From Okeania sp. KiyG1 (GTDB lineage Bacteria; Cyanobacteriota; Cyanobacteriia; Cyanobacteriales; Microcoleaceae): a stretch of 47,663 nucleotides of DNA. Location: assembly GCF_014132355.1 (NCBI RefSeq), contig NZ_BLZO01000092.1:1-47663 (forward strand), given 5' to 3'. The notes beneath the pieces are model-generated. The model saw nothing but the letters and a program-made list of their open reading frames with translations, was not told the origin of the DNA and made no database searches. Positions 35,333-44,007 of the stretch are shown here, piece after piece. The position numbers were made by a program, and so were the translations under genes. The stretch's first letter is position 1. The number at the start of each line of letters is the position of its first letter.

Positions 35333-35575
35333 GGCACTTTGTAAGCATTCAGCCGTCAGCTATTAGTTAGCCTCCTATGGTCGGAACTGCGAACTTCAGC
35401 TATTAATTTTGGGGAAGGTAAAAATAATTGAGAAATTGAGACAGAATAAAAGTTACTGTTCAAGTCCCCTTCCTAAACCTGAGAAGTAATGAATAATTAC
35501 TAATTGCTGAAGAGCGTAGTTCCTCCGGAGGAGGCTAGCAGACTGCTAATAGCTGAATGCTTACGGTACTTTTTA
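35333..35575. mobile_element. Element with GGCACTTTGTAAGCATTCAGC / GCTGAATGCTTACGGTAC ends
   Basis: Inverted ends about 240 bases apart, with TCAGCTATTAG arms inside. It carries two small palindromic inserts, GCCTCCTATGGTCGGAACTGCG and GCGTAGTTCCTCCGGAGGAGGC. Related end sequence recurs at 29060-29095. 35094-35332 and 35576-35992 contain no gene I can support. Confidence 0.6.
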
Positions 35576-35992
35576 TAGCATTCTTTTTTTAAGCTGGTAT
35601 ATAATCTGGTAACTATAGAAATAATTTTACTCTCTGTAGTTACCAACAACTATTTTTTTACATTTACTTAAGTTCTGACTTTGGACGGAGAAATATTTCC
35701 TAAACTACTATAGTAATTGTATTTTTGTTGTGAAAAAAACTCTGGGAATTAGGGAAGAGGGAAAAGGAATCAGAGTTTTAGAGTTTTGATAATGTCATAT
35801 TGCTATATAAAGTTTACAAAAGAAACCTATCTGGAAATATCGTATTAGGTTGAATGGTTGAAACGACTATCTTTAATCCTCATTTGAGCTTCGTTAAGCA
35901 ATATTAAGTTTTGATAATTTTTCTGTCTATTTTAACAAGTAGTTACATTAATCGCTGTATAAATTAATTTGAGTTTTTAGAAGTTAGTAATA

Positions 35993-36331
35993 ATGACTAT
36001 GAATATAGCAATAATAGCAGCGATCGCCTATGGTATTTTAGCCATTGTTGGAGGTATTATCGGATATCAAAAAGCAGGCAGCAAAATTTCTTTAATATCT
36101 GGTAGTGTAAGTGGTTTTCTACTAATTTTGAGTGGAATTATCCAACTAATGGGTATGAATTGGGGTTTAATATTTTCTACAGTTATTGCAACTATTTTAG
36201 TAATTACATTCATTATTCGTTTAGTGAAAACTCGTAAAATGATGCCTGCTGGATTAATGATTTTTACTGGTATTGCTGCTGTAGCACTCATGGTTTATCA
36301 AATTAGTCTCAACAATTCAGCCACAATTTAA
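35993..36331 (+). CDS. TMEM14 (UPF0136) family membrane protein
   Basis: 112 residues with four membrane helices. The family signature is GGIIGYQKAGSKISLISGSVSG near residues 20-41, followed by LMIFTGIAAVALM. Plant relatives (FAX) take part in fatty-acid export from plastids; the cyanobacterial role is unproven. ATG (MTMNIA) chosen; a second ATG two codons on is equally possible. Confidence 0.85.
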   Translation: MTMNIAIIAAIAYGILAIVGGIIGYQKAGSKISLISGSVSGFLLILSGIIQLMGMNWGLIFSTVIATILVITFIIRLVKTRKMMPAGLMIFTGIAAVALMVYQISLNNSATI

Positions 36332-36870
36332 TAGGGAAGAGGGAAGAAGGAAGAGGGAGGAAGGCTGAAAAGTCTAAAAAAAACTTAAATTTCCTCTATA
36401 GCACTACAATAATTGGTTAAGACATTTTTCAATCCTAAAATCCTTTTACAGTTTGCTATTCCCCGTTCCCTATTCCCTATTCCCTAGCGCGTAGCGCTAT
36501 AGATATTCAATCTTAGGTTTACAGATACATCAAGTCCGGCAATTCCCGGCCAAAGTCGGGAAAACCATTCATAGCAACGTGACGACCACAACAATAAAGT
36601 GAGGACATGATATTGAATCCTACTAAAAATATTCATTGGACTCTTACCATCAGTAATTAATGCACTCTGAATATCAAGCTCCTGAAAATAACCTGACCTA
36701 CATTTCTGGGCTAAACTGAGCGATCGCCGGAATGGTAAAATCTCTCAAAGTCTCAACTTTTTCCTGAAACTAAATCGCAATAATTTCAGCCATAAGTGAA
36801 AGGAGGTTAAATGAGAAAACAAAAAATTAGTTGAAAAACCCGAACATTAAACTTAAGAGGAAAATAGTTA
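36332..36870. other. Intergenic region with a possible coding relic
   Basis: GGGAAGA heptamers (36334-36360) and CCCTATT heptamers (36459-36486) come first. From about 36505 to 36800 the minus strand holds overlapping open pieces such as YFQELDIQSALITDGKSPMN and CCGRHVAMNGFPDFGRELPD in different frames. This looks like a decayed gene that I cannot identify. Confidence 0.3.
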
Positions 36871-37841
36871 TTATTTCTGATGGAATTTTATTGCTGTACA
36901 GCTCAATGTTTCCTACTTCTTACTTCTTCGTTGTTACCGAAAAATTCAGGTATAAATCTTCTCCATTCATGGAGAAAAAGCGGTGGAGGGATGGCGAGGA
37001 AACCTGCGCCATATCCATCAGACCAAGAAAAGAAAAAAATCCTTTTATTTACAATGAAGAGGTAATTCTAAATTCGCGCATTCTAAATTCGCGCATTCTT
37101 TAATTACTATAGCTATTATTTCTGATGGAATTTTATTGCTGTACAGCTCAATGTTTCCTACTTCTTACTTCTTCGTTGTTACCGAAAAATCAGGTATAAA
37201 TCTTCTCTATTCATGGAGAAAAAAGCGGTGGAGGGATGGCGAGGAAACCTGCGCCATATCCATAAGACCAAGAGAAGAAAAAAATCCTTTTATTTACAAT
37301 GAAGAGGTAATTCTAAATTCGCGCATTCTAAATTCGCGCATTCTTTAATTACTATAGCTATTATTTCTGATGGAATTTTATTGCTGTACAGCTCAATGTT
37401 TCCTACTTCTTACTTCTTCCTTGTTACCGAAAAATTCAGGTATAAATCTTCTCCATTCATGGAGAAAAAAGCGGTGGAGGGATGGCGAGGAAACCTGGGC
37501 CATATCCATCAGACCAAGAGAAGAAAAAAATCCTTTTATTTACAAGAAGAGGTAATTCTAAATTCGCGCATTCTAAATTCGCGCATTCTTTAATTACTAT
37601 AGCTATTATTTCTGATGGAATTTTATTGCTGTACAGCTCAATGTTTCCTACTTCTTACTTCTTCCTTGTTACCGAAAAATTCAGGTATAAATCTTCTCCA
37701 TTCATGGAGAAAAAAGCGGTGGAGGGATGGCGAGGAAACCTGGGCCATATCCATCAGACCAAGAGAAGAAAAAAATCCTTTTATTTACAAGAAGAGGTAA
37801 TTCTAAATTCGCGCATTCTAAATTCGCGCATTCTTTAATTA
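36871..37841. repeat. Four tandem 245-bp units of the dispersed repeat
   Basis: Units begin at 36871, 37116, 37361 and 37606, an exact 245-base period. Each holds ATTATTTCTGATGGAATTT, GTTACCGAAAAATTCAGG, a GGAGAAAAAGCGGTGGAGGG block, CATATCCATCAGACCAAGA and two copies of ATTCGCGCATTCT. It ends at the stop of the WD40 gene. Overlapping 60-118-codon frames on + are repeat products. Confidence 0.85.
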
Positions 37842-38987
37842 CTATCGTCGCCAAAGCTTAATAGTTCTGTCTTTACTGCCACTAGCAATACTATTACCAT
37901 CAGGACTAAAAGTAACCGTATAAATTTCATCTTCATGTCCGGTCAAGGTATTAACTAAAGCTCCTGTTTCTAAATCCCATATCTTAATATTATTATCCTT
38001 ACTGCCACTAGCAATATATCGACCATCTTGACTAATATCAACAGACACAACTTCATCAGTATGACCAACAATAGTTTTGATTAATTCTCCTGTTTCTAAG
38101 CTCCAAATCTTAATAGTATTATCGTAACTCCCACTAACTATTTTTTTCCCATCTGGACTAATATCAACAGACCTAATTACTCCTTCATGTCCAGTCAATG
38201 TATTAATTAATTCTCCAGTATTTAAATCTTCAATTTTTATAGTTTTATCTGCACTACCACTAACCAATTTTCTGCCGTCTGGACTAATAGCAATAGAATA
38301 AACTACGTCTGAATGATCGGGGAAGCTAAAAATTAAAAAACCCGTTTCTAAATCCCAAACTTTAACTGTTTTATCCCCACTAGCACTAGCAATTGTTTGA
38401 TTATCAGAACTCATAGCAACTGACCAAACGGGCGCCCAATGTTCAAATATGCGAAATAATTCTCCTGTTTCCAAATCCCAGATAATTACTCTCCAATCAT
38501 AAGTACCTGCCACTAATTTAGTACCATTATTATTCACAGCAACTGACCAAATTGGAGAATCATCTCCAGCTAATGTGTTGATAACTTTTCCTGTAGGAAC
38601 TTCTAAAATTTTTACCGTTGTGTCTCTACTTCCAGTAACTAAAGTTTTGCCATTATTACTAAATTCAAGAGCGCCTATAGAAGCATTAAACCTAGACAAA
38701 TCTTCAACTTGATAATTCTGCCAATTTATACCTTGTTGACAATTTTTTAAAAGAGATTGAGCTTCAGAAAAAATGCTAGATTTTTCAGTAATTAGAGTTC
38801 CTTGATTGATACATTCTTCATAGTTGCGCTCTATGTATAAGTTTTTGACAAAATTTAATTTTGCCGATTCTTGTTCTTGCTGTTGTAATACTTGTTGTTG
38901 ACGTAGTTGTAAATAGTTTTGGAATTTAAGATATCTATATATAGCAAAAATTATTACAATTAAGGTGGCGATAAATCCTAAAATCAA
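37842..38987 (-). CDS. WD40-repeat half of a Ser/Thr kinase-WD40 protein
   Basis: 381 residues from an internal codon. One membrane segment at the start (ILGFIATLIVIIFAIYRYL), a coiled stretch rich in Gln, then seven WD40 blades, each with the S-P-D-G-x-x-(L/I)-x-S-G-S and T-(I/V)-K-(I/V)-W-D-L-E-T-G signature, ending at W-R-R. Its real N-terminus is upstream: adding one T to the run 39029-39034 joins KFKKIFSSNNKQSSFNWQL directly to the membrane segment. So this is the extracytoplasmic propeller of a receptor-like kinase (with 38984-39384 and 39385-40215). Confidence 0.85.
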   Translation of the reverse strand: MILGFIATLIVIIFAIYRYLKFQNYLQLRQQQVLQQQEQESAKLNFVKNLYIERNYEECINQGTLITEKSSIFSEAQSLLKNCQQGINWQNYQVEDLSRFNASIGALEFSNNGKTLVTGSRDTTVKILEVPTGKVINTLAGDDSPIWSVAVNNNGTKLVAGTYDWRVIIWDLETGELFRIFEHWAPVWSVAMSSDNQTIASASGDKTVKVWDLETGFLIFSFPDHSDVVYSIAISPDGRKLVSGSADKTIKIEDLNTGELINTLTGHEGVIRSVDISPDGKKIVSGSYDNTIKIWSLETGELIKTIVGHTDEVVSVDISQDGRYIASGSKDNNIKIWDLETGALVNTLTGHEDEIYTVTFSPDGNSIASGSKDRTIKLWRR

Positions 38988-39384
38988 CTGCCAGTTAAAA
39001 GATGATTGTTTGTTGTTACTGCTAAATATTTTTTAAATTTAGTAAGTAGAGATTTCGGCAAGACTCTGTTTTCTATTAATTCTATATCTTCTTGAGTTAG
39101 CCCTAAAATTTGCTGTAGACGTTCTAAATTCTGGCGAGTTTCTTGATTAAAAGGATATTCTTCCTGAATGGCAGTTTTTAATGCTTGTTCATATGTTTCT
39201 CCTTTCACTCGATATTTACGGTAAGGATTTAATACTTCATCCTCAATTATTTCCGTTTCTTCCCGCGAGAGTTCTAAACTTTCTCTAAGTTCATCTAAAA
39301 TTATTCTCCCGATACTAGAAATATCTCCTCGATCGCTAGCCAGACGAATAACCTCTTGCCGATAAATTTCTTGATTATCTATAG
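38984..39384 (-). pseudogene. Linker between kinase and WD40 parts, frameshifted
   Basis: Read from after the kinase domain, an open frame encodes two related helical blocks: LASDRGDISSIGRIILDELR ... EIIEDEVLNPYRKY and YEQALKTAIQEEYPF ... EDIELIENRV. It is out of frame with both neighbours because of run errors at 39406-39412 (T7) and 39029-39034 (T6). Corrected, all three pieces make one protein of about 791 residues. Confidence 0.7.
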
Positions 39385-40215
39385 CTAAACTGGGAAACTC
39401 ATTAATTTTTTTAAATCTGCTATAACTTCTGCTGCTGACTGGTAACGTTCGTGAAAATCATAGCGCACCATCTTATCTAAAATATCTGCTAGAGGGGTAG
39501 AACAATTTGTTTGGTATCGCCAAAAAATCTCTTTTTTTTCACCATTTTCATTATCTTTTAGTTTTGATAATTCGCTACTAGGTAATCCCGTAATTGCCTG
39601 AATGCCAATCATTCCTAAAGCATAAATATCGCTACTAAATTGAGGATTATATTCAAATTGTTCTATTGGCATATATTCCATAGTGCCAATCCTAGCTGTA
39701 GGATTTTGCTGACCAACATTAATTTCTTTAACAGCTCCAAAATCAATTAAAACTAATTGATTATCCGATTTTCTTCTAATTAAATTAGCAGGCTTAATAT
39801 CTCGATGAATCACACTATTTTCATGCACAAATACTAAAATTTCTAGGACTTCATTAAGGATTGAAATTACTTGTTTTTCAGATAGTGGTTTACCCGGTAA
39901 TATTTCACGCTCCAAAGATTGACCAGCAATAAAAGATTGAACTAGAAAAAACTCTCGATCTTCTTCAAAATACGCAAGGAGTTTAGGAATTCGATCGTGT
40001 TGAGAAAGCTTTTCTAGCATTTGTGCTTCTTTTTGAAATCGATCGCGAACGATATTAATTAATCTTTGATCGTAAATACTTGGTTGTAGATGCTTAATAA
40101 AACATTGTGCTTCTCCAGGACGACGAATATCTAGGGCCAGATAAGCATGGCCAATTTCCCCTGATTCAATAATTTTAATAATTTGATAGCGTCCATCTAA
40201 AATATTACCAATCAT
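39385..40215 (-). CDS. Ser/Thr protein kinase domain (front part of kinase-WD40 protein)
   Basis: 276 residues to an early stop. Kinase motifs: glycine loop ESGEIGHAYLA (degenerate), Lys in FIKHL, catalytic VIHRDIKPANLI, LIDFGAVKE (DFG), and the activation and P+1 segment GTMEYMPIEQFE. The end reads DLKKLMSFPV only because of a missing base in the T run 39406-39412; with one more base the frame runs into the linker and the WD40 domain. Cyanobacterial Hanks-type kinase, membrane anchored through the following segment. ATG at 40215; no strong ribosome site. Confidence 0.9.
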   Translation of the reverse strand: MIGNILDGRYQIIKIIESGEIGHAYLALDIRRPGEAQCFIKHLQPSIYDQRLINIVRDRFQKEAQMLEKLSQHDRIPKLLAYFEEDREFFLVQSFIAGQSLEREILPGKPLSEKQVISILNEVLEILVFVHENSVIHRDIKPANLIRRKSDNQLVLIDFGAVKEINVGQQNPTARIGTMEYMPIEQFEYNPQFSSDIYALGMIGIQAITGLPSSELSKLKDNENGEKKEIFWRYQTNCSTPLADILDKMVRYDFHERYQSAAEVIADLKKLMSFPV

Positions 40216-40528
40216 CGTTATTATGGTAGAGCCTTTTTTAGTTGATTATGGCATGAAACAATTTACTTATCTTGACATCTACAATTGAACAAATAGTTTG
40301 AATTAAGTATATTTTCCTGATACCAAAACTGAAAATTAGAAGCTTAATTGTAGTCCTTAAGCATTAATTGATAGAGATATGTTACTCCAGAACACAAATT
40401 AATTCCGATTTAGAAGTGTAATATATAAACCAAAATAATAATTTTGGCCACTCAAAACAAAAGCACAATTTTAACGGTGCTATTATAGATAGAAGCAAAG
40501 CTAAAATCAGGTATAGGGAGTTAAGTGG

Positions 40529-40978
40529 ATGAGTCATGAAATAATAGCAATCAAGAGACCTGTTAGGCCAAAACAGCCTATTGATCCAAATTCTCCGAAG
40601 GAGGAGCTTCAGGAACAAACTGAGTCAAAATTAGAAAAACCAATTCCCACAAAAAATAGCCTTTCATCAAGAGCAAAAGGTACAAATGAAAGACAATTAA
40701 GAAAACCTATAAGTAAACCAGAAAGACCTAAAAAACCAGGAAAGCCAAAGCTAAAAGAATCTATCCAACAAGTTACCAATGCTAATGGAAAAGTTTTTAC
40801 TTCGGGGGATAAAATTTTAGTATCAGCACCCTGGAGTGGTATGGTAGAAGCTGAAATTACGGGTTTTTATAAAAGTCCTGAAGGTTCAATCTGGGCAATT
40901 TTTCTTCCTCAAGAATCTCTACCTAAGTGGAAGTGGGAAAAAGGTTGTATCCGGGCTGAATTATTAAAACAACCATAA
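40529..40978 (+). CDS. Uncharacterised cyanobacterial protein with Lys/Pro-rich N-terminus
   Basis: 149 residues. Residues 1-80 are low complexity and basic (RPVRPKQPIDPNSPKEE, KPERPKKPGKPK), likely disordered. Residues about 85-149 form a compact domain, VFTSGDKILVSAPWSGMVEA through WEKGCIRAELLKQP, with an SH3-like strand pattern. GGAG lies about 10 bases before the ATG. Function unknown; the domain resembles hypothetical proteins of filamentous cyanobacteria. It diverges from the kinase gene across 313 bases that hold no other gene. Confidence 0.6.
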   Translation: MSHEIIAIKRPVRPKQPIDPNSPKEELQEQTESKLEKPIPTKNSLSSRAKGTNERQLRKPISKPERPKKPGKPKLKESIQQVTNANGKVFTSGDKILVSAPWSGMVEAEITGFYKSPEGSIWAIFLPQESLPKWKWEKGCIRAELLKQP

Positions 40979-41507
40979 TTAAGGCAAGACAAATATTAAA
41001 TTCAGGATAATTTAGCATCTAAAAATCCTAAGAAATATAGCAGGATGATTTGGGTTATTTAGAAAATATCCTGAACAAAACTAATAGGGAACAGGAAAAA
41101 AATCTCTTGAAGAAACAGAGTGGGGAGAGGATATCTTTTACTCTTTTCTCCTGTTCCATCAAGATTCAATCAAACTAAATATAACTCTATACTAAATCTG
41201 ATTTAGATAGGTTACTTCTTAAGGTAGCAAATAAAGATTTATCCAAATAGTATAACTCAAACTAATAAATTCTTTAAAGCGCTGAAAGTGTCAGTTTTTC
41301 TGGAGTTAATTCTTGAGCAAATCGGAAAACAAAATTTTCTTGTTGTTTAGTTTTTATTGTGTATTGACGAGTTTGTCTGACCTTAGCGATCGCTTCTACT
41401 GCAGAATAACCTAAAGCTACTAAACAACAAGCAGCAACTGTTCCGGTACGTCCCAATCCAGCTTTACAATGAATTACTACTATTTGTCCTTCTTTTACTA
41501 CTTTCAA

Positions 41508-41672
41508 AATATAGCAATATGATTTTAGTTGTGAGATATTGGAGACTTTTGCTTTAGGGAATAGGGAATAGGGAATAGGGAAGAAATGAAGACATAAGAA
41601 TAAGATAACTGCTATATCCTATACTTTAAAGGAACACCTCAATTCTCACATCTGATTCCTGATTGCTATATT
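41508..41672. mobile_element. 165-bp MITE inserted in the phosphatase gene
   Basis: Ends AATATAGCAAT...TGTGAGA and TCTCACA...GATTGCTATATT are imperfect inverted repeats. It contains a TAGGGAA heptamer run. It separates codons for INN from those for LKVVKEGQ. The flanking AT/TA fits a TA-duplicating (IS630/Tc1-like) insertion, by inference. A related end, GATTGCTATAG, occurs at 43096-43106. Confidence 0.8.
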
Positions 41673-41859
41673 GTTAATTAGATGAATAAACTCATCTATT
41701 GAGGTAGGAATGCTTCGATATTTAATGGTAAATCTGATATTTTTTATTCCTTGTGCTTCTGCTACTTTTCCCTGGTCAGAAATTTGTATGTCTTCTAATT
41801 CATGTTCTTCTAGAAGTGTTATTAGTATATCTATCTCATAGTCTAACCGTAGTCTTCAA

Positions 41860-42960
41860 CAATTAATAATTAATAATTAATAATTACCGAGAATTTGTGG
41901 GTATGCGCCTACACTTTTAAGGGGATAAAAAAAGAGAATTCTGTATTTTCTTGCCTCCTTATTGCAGAGGTACTGATAACTGATAACTGTTAACGCAGTT
42001 CCTCCGGAGGAGGCTAACTGATAACTGAAATGACTTCTCCTTGAAAAGAAGAGGATTGACGCGGAGCATGAAATTTTTTTCTTTTTATCCTTTAAAATAA
42101 AGGCTTGAAACCTTAATTATTCGGTAATAAATCTTTATTCAAATCTCCATCCCAATCCAAGTGCATACCGAAATTTTTCTGACCGATAAATTGTGGTGTA
42201 AAACCTCCTATTTTAAGGGGATAAAAAAAGAGAATTCCGTATTTTCGTAGCCTCCTTATTGCAGAGGTAATGATAACTGATAATTGAAATGACTTCTCCT
42301 TGAAAAGAAGAGCATTGACGTGGAGCATGAAATTTTTTTCTTTTTTATCCTTTAAAATCAAGGCTTTAAACCTTAATTATCCGGTAATAAATCTTGATTC
42401 AAATCTCCATCCCAATCCAAGTGCATACCGAAATTTTTCTTACGGATAAATTGTGGTGTAAAAACTCCTATTTTAAGGGGATAAAAAAAGAGAATTCCGT
42501 ATTTTCGTAGCCTCCTTATTGCAGAGGTAATGATAACTGATAACTGAAATGACTTCTCCTTGAAAAGAAGAGCATTGACGTGGAGCATGAAATTTTTTTC
42601 TTTTTATCCTTTAAAAGAAAGACTTGAAACCTTAATTATTCGGTAATAAATCTTGATTCAAATCTCCATCCCAATCCAAGTGCATACCGAAATTTTTCTG
42701 ACCGATAAATTGTGGTGTAAAAACTCCTATTTTAAGGGGATAAAAAAAGAGAATTCCGTATTTTCGTAGCCTCCTTATTGCAGAGGTACTGATAATTGAT
42801 CAATAACTGATAACTGAAATTACCTAATAATTAATAATTAATAATTAATAATTAAATAATTCGCGCCTTGAAGCCTCCCTTTTAAGGGGAAAAAAGAAAT
42901 AATATTTCCTTATATTCAATACTCTCGGTTTTAACCAGAGGTAATTATCCATTATCCATT
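41860..42960. repeat. Repeat block in the phosphatase gene, three 260-bp tandem units
   Basis: Reverse copies of the dispersed repeat alternate with phosphatase piece 2; anchors TAATAAATCTT are at 42125, 42385 and 42644 (spacing 260 and 259). AACTGAT and AATTAAT heptamers lie at 41860-41885, 41975-42020 and 42820-42855. The frames 42113-42361 and 42373-42588 are products of this duplication and not separate genes. Confidence 0.8.
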
Positions 42961-43099
42961 AATGAATAGGAGCTAAGGTCATACCAATTTTACCCTTTAA
43001 ATTCACTACTTCTGGTGTTAAGAAATCGACATTAATGGGGTAATTGTCAGAATTTTTGAGTTGTTTAATAATTTCTATATTAGCTACAAATAAGGATTG

Positions 43100-43336
43100 C
43101 TATAGTTAAAATTAAATTTAATAAATTTTACCTAAAAATTAAGGTATAAAGCCTCTTTATTCATGGAGAAAAAAGCGGTCGTTTTGCTACGCAACATATA
43201 AAGCGTAGCTTCCCATAGGGTGGGATGAGGAGGTCTCGGAGCAATATCCAATCGACCAAGAGAAGAAAAAAATTCCTTTTAACCCAATCCTCTTGTTTTC
43301 AAGGAGAGGTAATTCTAAATTCGCGCATTCTAAATT
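43100..43336. repeat. Dispersed repeat copy with nested palindrome
   Basis: TTTACCTAAAAATTAAGG, GAGAAAAAAGCGGT, an inserted palindrome GCTACGCAACATATAAAGCG-TAGC, then AATATCCAATCGACCAAGAG, CCTCTTGTTTTCAAGGAGAGG and TCTAAAT heptamers ending at the stop of the DUF3226 gene. Confidence 0.8.
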
Positions 43337-44005
43337 CTAAATTCTTGAAAGGTCATATAATTTTTTAAACCAGTTAATAAATGTTTGAGCTTGGGGATGT
43401 TTTGGATTTAATATTCTTTCCATCACAGCATTATGTAATTGGCGACCAGGAGGATTTTGCCAAGCTAACCATGTATGAATATTAGCTTTATCAGTGTGAT
43501 TTTCTATGAATGGCGCACCTTTATTTTTAGCTTCCATAACAACTGTTTGTGCATAATTCCAAAGTAGTTCTTTTTCGTCAGGAATTATATAAGTCAGAAA
43601 TGTTTCTAACATTCCAGACATTTTATTGTCTGGCATCATCCACACTCCAAATTTAACACCAGAATTAGTCATAAGAATTAGACCTGTTTCTGGTAAATTT
43701 TCAGGAAAATCAGGAATACTTGGTAAACAAACATTCCTAATATTTTGCCATCTATCCTTTGAATTATCATCTGCATCAACTATTAGACCTAATGCAGAAA
43801 GTCCAGATGCTTTTAACTCTGTAGAAATTACATTTTTATTTAGTAGTTTTTCTATACCATCACAAGATTCAATATATACAAATGGTTGTTTATTTTTATA
43901 TTCCCAAGGAATATCATTAGCTTCTATCAAATATGGAATAACTCTTTTATCCTCATCACCCTCTACTAAAAGTTTATTTCTGGGAGGAACAGATTTTTTT
44001 GCCAT
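43337..44005 (-). CDS. DUF3226 TOPRIM-like nuclease-type protein
   Basis: 222 residues. The TOPRIM pattern is clear: KLLVEGDEDKRVIPYL (Glu15) and SALGLIVDADDNSKDRW (the D-x-D). A second half with FGVWMMPDNKMSGMLETFL and AKNKGAPFIENHTDKANIHTWLAW fits DUF3226/DUF4276-like proteins. TOPRIM proteins cleave or bind nucleic acids with Mg2+. The ATG is two bases after the stop of the AAA ATPase gene, so the two are one operon. Such ATPase-TOPRIM pairs are known from OLD and PARIS anti-phage systems. Whether this pair acts that way is inference. Confidence 0.85.
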   Translation of the reverse strand: MAKKSVPPRNKLLVEGDEDKRVIPYLIEANDIPWEYKNKQPFVYIESCDGIEKLLNKNVISTELKASGLSALGLIVDADDNSKDRWQNIRNVCLPSIPDFPENLPETGLILMTNSGVKFGVWMMPDNKMSGMLETFLTYIIPDEKELLWNYAQTVVMEAKNKGAPFIENHTDKANIHTWLAWQNPPGRQLHNAVMERILNPKHPQAQTFINWFKKLYDLSRI

Positions 44006-44007
44006 TA

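Larger units (their letters stand above)
41274..43099 (-). pseudogene. Dual-specificity/tyrosine phosphatase gene shattered by repeats
   Basis: Fragments of one phosphatase lie in order on the minus strand. Piece 1 (42962-43099): NSDNYPINVDFLTPEVVNLK then GKIGMTLAP. Piece 2: PQFIGQKNFGMHLDWDGDLN, present three times (from 42722, 42461 and 42203 downward) as part of a 260-base tandem. Piece 3 (41673-41855): RLDYEIDILITLLEEHELED ... STIPTSIDEFIHLINN-like. Piece 4 (41274-41507): VVKEGQIVVIHCKAGLGRTG with the HCxxGxxR active site, then CCLVALGYSAVEAIAKVR. A complete relative would read straight through these. Between pieces are copies of the dispersed repeat, heptamers and a MITE (41508-41672). 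No frame runs through, so it should be inactive unless rebuilt at RNA level. Only piece 4 has a usable ATG. Confidence 0.85.

Noticed and set aside
36831-37838. Several small + strand genes (MEFYCC..., MARKPG..., MLYSSM...)
   Set aside because: They are the same 245-bp repeat read in different frames and have no ribosome sites or homology to known families.
42113-42588. Two paralogous 71-82 residue proteins (MLHVNALLFKEK...)
   Set aside because: Their front halves are dispersed repeat and their ends are the triplicated phosphatase fragment.
41508-42960. Self-splicing introns in the phosphatase gene
   Set aside because: The inserts are too short and lack group I or II intron hallmarks (no GUGYG start, no domain V-like hairpin recognised); MITE and repeat insertions explain them better.
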